NCBI GenBank assembly: GCA_964412395.1
Contig: CAYPOY010000231.1
Coordinates: forward strand, 1 to 8,379
Reading direction: 5' to 3'
DNA: 8,379 nt
Source of the DNA: CAYPOY01 sp964412395
GTDB taxonomy: Bacteria > Chloroflexota > Anaerolineae > B4-G1
Shown here one piece after another: positions 5,306 through 8,379 of the stretch. Within the stretch, counting starts at the first letter, position 1. Each line of letters opens with the position of its first letter. The notes beneath the pieces were generated by a model. It saw only the letters and a program-made list of their open reading frames with translations. It did not search any database and was not told the DNA's origin. Both the position numbers and the translations under genes were made by a program.

Positions 5306-6453
5306 CACGTAAGTCATGGAAATCGGGCATCTCGTTTAATTGGTCATTGTTCATTGGTCATTGCTCATTGATCGCTGTGGTGCTCGTCCAGACAGCGTGC
5401 TGTGGGCTGAACCTGGATTTCTTGAGCGAGTCGCGCACGGTCACGGAGACGGTGGGCGGCGACTGGATCCGCGTCTACTTCACCCGTCCTCGCTATCCAG
5501 ACGACGACTCCTATCACCACGGCGGGCTGGACGAGGCATTGGTCTCGGCGATCGAACAGGCTGAGACCCGCATAGACGTGGTCGCCTACGACTTCGACCT
5601 GGAAAGCGTGGCCGATGCGTTGATCGCGGCCCGCCGCCAGGGCGTGCAGGTGCGCGTCGTCGTCGAAAGCGACAACGCCGACGAGGAGGCCGTAGCCGAC
5701 CTGCGGCAGGCCGGTGTTCCCGTAGTCGAGGACGGGCGCAGCAGTGGGCTGATGCACGACAAGTTCGCCGTCATTGACGGGCAATGGGTGTGGACAGGGT
5801 CGTGGAACCTGACTGAGAATGGCACCTATCGCAACAACAATAACGCCGTCTTGATCGGTTCGACCGCACTGGCGGAGAACTACGCCGCCGAGTTCGATGA
5901 GATGTTCGCGGGCCAGTTCGGCCCCACCTCACCGGCCGACACGCCCAACCCCCGCGTCACCATCACTGTTGAAACCGGCGAGGAAGACGGTGCCCAGCAG
6001 GAACGGCAGATTGAAGTAGAGAATTACTTTGCGCCCGAAGACGAGGTGGCTGCCCAAATCATCGCCGAGATTGGGCAAGCACAGAGCCGCATCCGCTTTA
6101 TGGCCTTTACCTTCACCAGCGACGAGATTGCCGACGCGATGCTGGAGCGGGCGCAAACTGGCGTGGTGGTACAGGGGGTGATGGAGAGCCGCAACGCCGG
6201 GCGGGAGTACAGCCAGTACGAACGGCTGCGGGCGGCGGTCCACGACGTGCTCCCCGACGGCAACCCGTACATCATGCACCACAAGGTGATCATCGTTGAT
6301 GATGCGACGGCGATCCTGGGCTCCTACAACTTCACCGGTAACGCGGAGAACAACAACGACGAGAACCTGCTCATCATCCACGACCCCGAGGTCGTGGCCC
6401 TGTTCGTGGCCGAGTTTGGACGGGTGTACGAGATGGCCAGAACGGCGGACTGA
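5302..6453 (+). CDS. Exported phospholipase D-like protein with two HKD motifs
   Basis: 383-residue member of the phospholipase D superfamily, whose members cleave or transfer phosphodiester bonds in phospholipids or nucleic acids. Seen: two catalytic HxKxxxxD motifs, H152/K154/D159 followed by GSWN, and H326/K328/D333 followed by GSYNFT, one per half, so the active site can form within one chain. An N-terminal basic stretch then a hydrophobic segment (about residues 13-32) and Cys33/Cys34 suggest export, perhaps as a lipoprotein, although Gln at -3 of Cys33 does not fit the standard lipobox. An acidic linker (about 205-242) joins the halves. The start at GTG 5302 has AAGGAGG at 5288-5294 with a 7-nt spacer and overlaps the previous stop. 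Codons 13-24 are made by a heptanucleotide repeat. Nuc-type nuclease, phospholipase and cardiolipin-synthase-like activity are all possible; the lack of multiple membrane helices argues against a classic cardiolipin synthase. Confidence 0.9.
   Translation: MTRKSWKSGISFNWSLFIGHCSLIAVVLVQTACCGLNLDFLSESRTVTETVGGDWIRVYFTRPRYPDDDSYHHGGLDEALVSAIEQAETRIDVVAYDFDLESVADALIAARRQGVQVRVVVESDNADEEAVADLRQAGVPVVEDGRSSGLMHDKFAVIDGQWVWTGSWNLTENGTYRNNNNAVLIGSTALAENYAAEFDEMFAGQFGPTSPADTPNPRVTITVETGEEDGAQQERQIEVENYFAPEDEVAAQIIAEIGQAQSRIRFMAFTFTSDEIADAMLERAQTGVVVQGVMESRNAGREYSQYERLRAAVHDVLPDGNPYIMHHKVIIVDDATAILGSYNFTGNAENNNDENLLIIHDPEVVALFVAEFGRVYEMARTAD
5339..5373 (+). repeat. Five tandem heptanucleotide units (ATTGNTC)
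   Basis: Units at 5339-5345, 5346-5352, 5353-5359, 5360-5366 and 5367-5373 read ATTGGTC, ATTGTTC, ATTGGTC, ATTGCTC, ATTGATC, differing only at the fifth base. The tract lies inside the signal-peptide coding part of the HKD gene and encodes most of its hydrophobic core. The 7-bp period is not divisible by three, so gain or loss of one unit would shift the frame. It resembles the short tandem heptanucleotide repeats known from cyanobacteria. Confidence 0.85.
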
Positions 6454-6528
6454 GGACACAACGGACTGCAACCGCAGCGCGGTGTCTGCGTAGTAGAAGG
6501 ATGGACAAGCAGTCAAAGGAGGCACAGG

Positions 6529-7419
6529 ATGAACCAGCGCAGTGGCTTGAGTGGACGTCAGGTGATTGGAATCGTTATAGCGGTGCTGCTGGTCGCTGCG
6601 GCGTGCGGCGCGGCAGGACTGGTGCTGGGTGGAGCGACCGGCTACACCATCGGACGCGGCCAGGCTGCCCGCACCGCGCCTCCCATCGAGATGCCGCGGC
6701 CGCAGCCCCCCGGTGAGGAGGAGCGGAAGCCGCCCGAAGAGGCTCCGGAGATGGAGATACGTCCCTACCTGGGGGTGCACTACGAGACGATCAAGGAGGG
6801 AGCGCAGATCATAGAGATAGAGCCGGACAGTCCTGCCGATCAAGCCGGCTTGCGCGAGGGGGACGTGATCCTGGCCGTGGACGGGCATCCGGTCGGCGAG
6901 GGACACCCCGACCTGGCCGCTCGCATCCTGGAGCACGAACCCTGGGACGAGGTCGAGTTGCGCGTACAGCGGGGCGACGAGGAGTTGGAACTGAAAGTCA
7001 CGTTGGGCGCGCGGCTCGCCTCCGAGGGGCGCCATCTCTTCCCGCCGGGGGAGTTCCCCGGGCTACCCGAGTGGCCTCGCCCGCCGGAGGAATGGCCGCT
7101 GCCCCCGGATTGGGAGTGGCCCCAGCAGCGGCCCTACCTGGGCGTGCGTGTCCGACAACTGGAGGAGAGCGCGGAGGTGCTGGAGGTCATCCGGGGGAGT
7201 CCCGCTGAAGAGGCGGGCCTGCGCGAAGGCGACCTCATCCTGGCGGTGGACGACGAGGAGGTGGGCCGCGAGACACCGCTGGCAAGTCTCATCGCTGCGC
7301 ACGAGCCGGGCGACACAGTGGTGCTGACTATCGAACGGGCCGGTCGAGAGCAGGAGATCGAGATCAAATTGGGCAAGTGTCCAGCCCCAGAGGAGCCAGA
7401 GACAATGTGGGAAGGATAG
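6529..7419 (+). CDS. Membrane-anchored protein with two PDZ domains
   Basis: 296 residues. A short N-terminal basic stretch is followed by a hydrophobic helix (about 11-40) that would anchor the rest outside the cytoplasm; VAAAC at 22-26 also satisfies a loose lipobox. A Pro/Glu-rich spacer (50-76) leads to PDZ domain 1 (about 77-160), a Trp/Pro-rich linker (about 170-200, with repeated EWP), and PDZ domain 2 (about 201-282). Both domains begin with RPYLGV and share SPAxxAGLREGDxILAVD, so they arose by internal duplication. No trypsin-like or other protease domain is present, unlike HtrA/DegP, so it is better viewed as a peptide-binding scaffold or adaptor. The ATG at 6529 has AAAGGAGG at 6515-6522 with a 6-nt spacer. 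It follows the HKD gene after 75 nt and precedes the next gene by 12 nt. Confidence 0.88.
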   Translation: MNQRSGLSGRQVIGIVIAVLLVAAACGAAGLVLGGATGYTIGRGQAARTAPPIEMPRPQPPGEEERKPPEEAPEMEIRPYLGVHYETIKEGAQIIEIEPDSPADQAGLREGDVILAVDGHPVGEGHPDLAARILEHEPWDEVELRVQRGDEELELKVTLGARLASEGRHLFPPGEFPGLPEWPRPPEEWPLPPDWEWPQQRPYLGVRVRQLEESAEVLEVIRGSPAEEAGLREGDLILAVDDEEVGRETPLASLIAAHEPGDTVVLTIERAGREQEIEIKLGKCPAPEEPETMWEG

Positions 7420-7431
7420 GAGCCTCCGCAG

Positions 7432-8283
7432 ATGCGCGTTTTGATCATTCCGACCCATTGGGAGAGCCAGGCGGTGCTCAAATTGCTGCCCGGCGCTGTA
7501 CTCAAGCCGGGGTGGGACGTCCCCACCTGGCACGTAGGAGACCTGCTGCTTGTCGAGCCGGGCGTTGGGCCAGAGTTGACGGCGGCCCTGCTGCCGCACG
7601 TCGAACCGCTTAAGCCCCAGGCAGTGTGGCTCTTCGGCTGGTGCGGCGGGTTGGTGCCCAAACTGGCCGTCGGCGACCTGGTTCTGGCCGATGCCACCAT
7701 CTTCGCCGAGCAGGACGACGAGCCCACGACGCAACTCCCACACCCACCGCCCGAACTCCTGACAGCGCAGGTGCGGAGCATCGCGGAGGAACTGAGTCTG
7801 CGGATGGTCGTCGGGCCGGTGCTTACCTCGGATAAGGTGCTGGCGAGCGTAGGGCAGAAGCGGGCCGGAGCGGCCACGGGCGCGGTGGCCGTCGAGATGG
7901 AGGCCGGGCCGCTGGCCCGCTGGACCGTTGCGCGGCGCGTGCCATTCGTGCACCTGCGCGTCGTGCTCGACCCCATTGTGTCGGCGCTCCCGAAAACGCG
8001 TTTGCCCACCGACGAGCACGGGCGTGCCCCGATATATATGCTTCTCCTCCACGCGCTGACTCACCCCCGCGAGTGGCTGGCATTGTGGAACCTGATCCGG
8101 CAGGCGCGCGCGGCTCGCCGGGCGATGGCGAACGTGATAGCGGCGCTGACCCGGCCCGGCGGTCCACTGGCCCCAACGCCGCTTGCCTGGACGCGTACGC
8201 CCGCCGGATCGCCAGATCCGGTGGACAGACGGCGAGATCCGGCGATCCCGTCGGAGCGGAATGTTACTCGCCTAAACTTCTGA
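7432..8283 (+). CDS. Nucleoside phosphorylase/nucleosidase superfamily protein
   Basis: 283 residues resembling the PNP/UDP/MTA-SAH nucleosidase fold, which cleaves N-glycosidic bonds of nucleosides. Seen: beta-strand start MRVLIIPTHWES, GVGP at 44-47, a FGWCGGL loop (68-74) in place of the usual G-x-AGG phosphate/ribose loop, VGDLVLAD (80-87), VAVEMEAG (152-159) equivalent to the VDMExA ribose-binding motif with Glu157 or its neighbour, and VVLDP (177-181) where the family keeps the catalytic Asp (D180). The subgroup is unclear; MTA/SAH nucleosidase, futalosine hydrolase and hopanoid-associated phosphorylase (HpnG-type) are candidates. The family normally ends near residue 240-250; the tail after about 245 is Pro/Arg-rich and is partly encoded by a palindromic stretch (8204-8248). 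The start at ATG 7432 has AGGAG at 7418-7422 overlapping the previous stop, so it probably belongs to the same operon. Confidence 0.78.
   Translation: MRVLIIPTHWESQAVLKLLPGAVLKPGWDVPTWHVGDLLLVEPGVGPELTAALLPHVEPLKPQAVWLFGWCGGLVPKLAVGDLVLADATIFAEQDDEPTTQLPHPPPELLTAQVRSIAEELSLRMVVGPVLTSDKVLASVGQKRAGAATGAVAVEMEAGPLARWTVARRVPFVHLRVVLDPIVSALPKTRLPTDEHGRAPIYMLLLHALTHPREWLALWNLIRQARAARRAMANVIAALTRPGGPLAPTPLAWTRTPAGSPDPVDRRRDPAIPSERNVTRLNF
8204..8248. repeat. Nested palindromes in the 3' end of the phosphorylase-like gene
   Basis: CCGGATC (8204-8210) and GATCCGG (8215-8221) form a perfect 7-bp stem with loop GCCA. The overlapping GGATCGCCAGATC (8206-8218) also pairs with GATCCGGCGATCC (8236-8248) at 12 of 13 positions across a 17-nt loop, so two alternative hairpins compete. 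The region encodes residues 258-273, outside the conserved fold. Confidence 0.65.
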
Positions 8284-8379
8284 ACCACCCCCAGGCCCAC
8301 ACCGCCAGTTGACAGTCCCAAGAATTTGTGGGTCTCCTTGAATTCATGGGCTAGCCGTGTACAACGAGCACAGCCAGGC
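8284..8379. other. 3' flank with no supported gene
   Basis: These 96 nt hold no convincing reading frame, ribosome binding site or promoter. CCCAAGAATT (8317-8326) and AATTCATGGG (8341-8350) pair at 9 of 10 positions with a 14-nt loop, a possible weak transcript-end structure for the operon, but no T-tract follows. Confidence 0.4.

Noticed and set aside
6501..6716. Small open frame starting at ATG 6501
   Set aside because: Out of frame with the PDZ gene, covered by its signal-anchor coding region, Arg/Pro/Ala-rich without motifs, and with a weaker SD than the one serving ATG 6529.
5929..7035. Long minus-strand open frame opposite the HKD and PDZ genes
   Set aside because: It spans two well-supported plus-strand genes and the gap between them, shows no recognisable domain and has His/Arg/Leu-rich composition typical of antisense frames in GC-rich DNA.
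7063..8064. Long minus-strand open frame opposite the PDZ and phosphorylase-like genes
   Set aside because: It is an antisense frame crossing two coding regions with clear family motifs on the plus strand; no SD or domain supports it.
8317..8350. Imperfect inverted repeat after the last gene as an intrinsic terminator
   Set aside because: A 14-nt loop, one mismatch and no T-tract on either strand; kept only as a remark on the flank.

Overview
The window is a GC-rich bacterial chromosomal stretch with tightly packed genes on both strands. The protein set (a PfkB-type kinase directly before ParA/ParB, a FabK/nitronate-monooxygenase-type protein, an HKD phospholipase-D protein and a double-PDZ membrane protein) reads most like a Chloroflexota, Anaerolineae-type genome. 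That assignment is an inference from remembered protein resemblance, not from a search.

Left block, + strand (2-2581): a PfkB-family sugar/nucleoside kinase, probably cut by the window edge, then parA and parB with gaps of 10 and 14 nt, so probably one operon. Middle block, - strand (4688 down to 2646): a PLP-dependent class I/II aminotransferase whose 3' end overlaps by 23 nt the start of a FabK/nitronate-monooxygenase-like gene. That second gene is broken: its family sequence runs through three reading frames, appears to lack about 30 residues at one junction, and carries a small palindromic insertion. Genuine decay and sequencing error must be separated by reads.

Control region (4689-4996): a 308-nt divergent intergenic region holding a good promoter in each direction, a strong hairpin, and a near-consensus parS centromere site (4817-4832). 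The parS site lies about 2.2 kb from parB, so ParA, ParB and their probable loading site are all in this window.

Right block, + strand (4997-8283): a small unknown helical protein, translationally coupled (GTGA overlap) to an exported two-HKD phospholipase-D-like protein, then a membrane-anchored double-PDZ protein and a nucleoside phosphorylase/nucleosidase-like protein. Spacing suggests one transcription unit from the promoter at 4939-4967. The signal peptide of the HKD protein is encoded by five tandem heptanucleotide units (ATTGNTC), a tract whose change by one unit would shift the frame. The last ~96 nt hold no gene that I can support. I see no tRNA, rRNA, CRISPR array or transposase gene.
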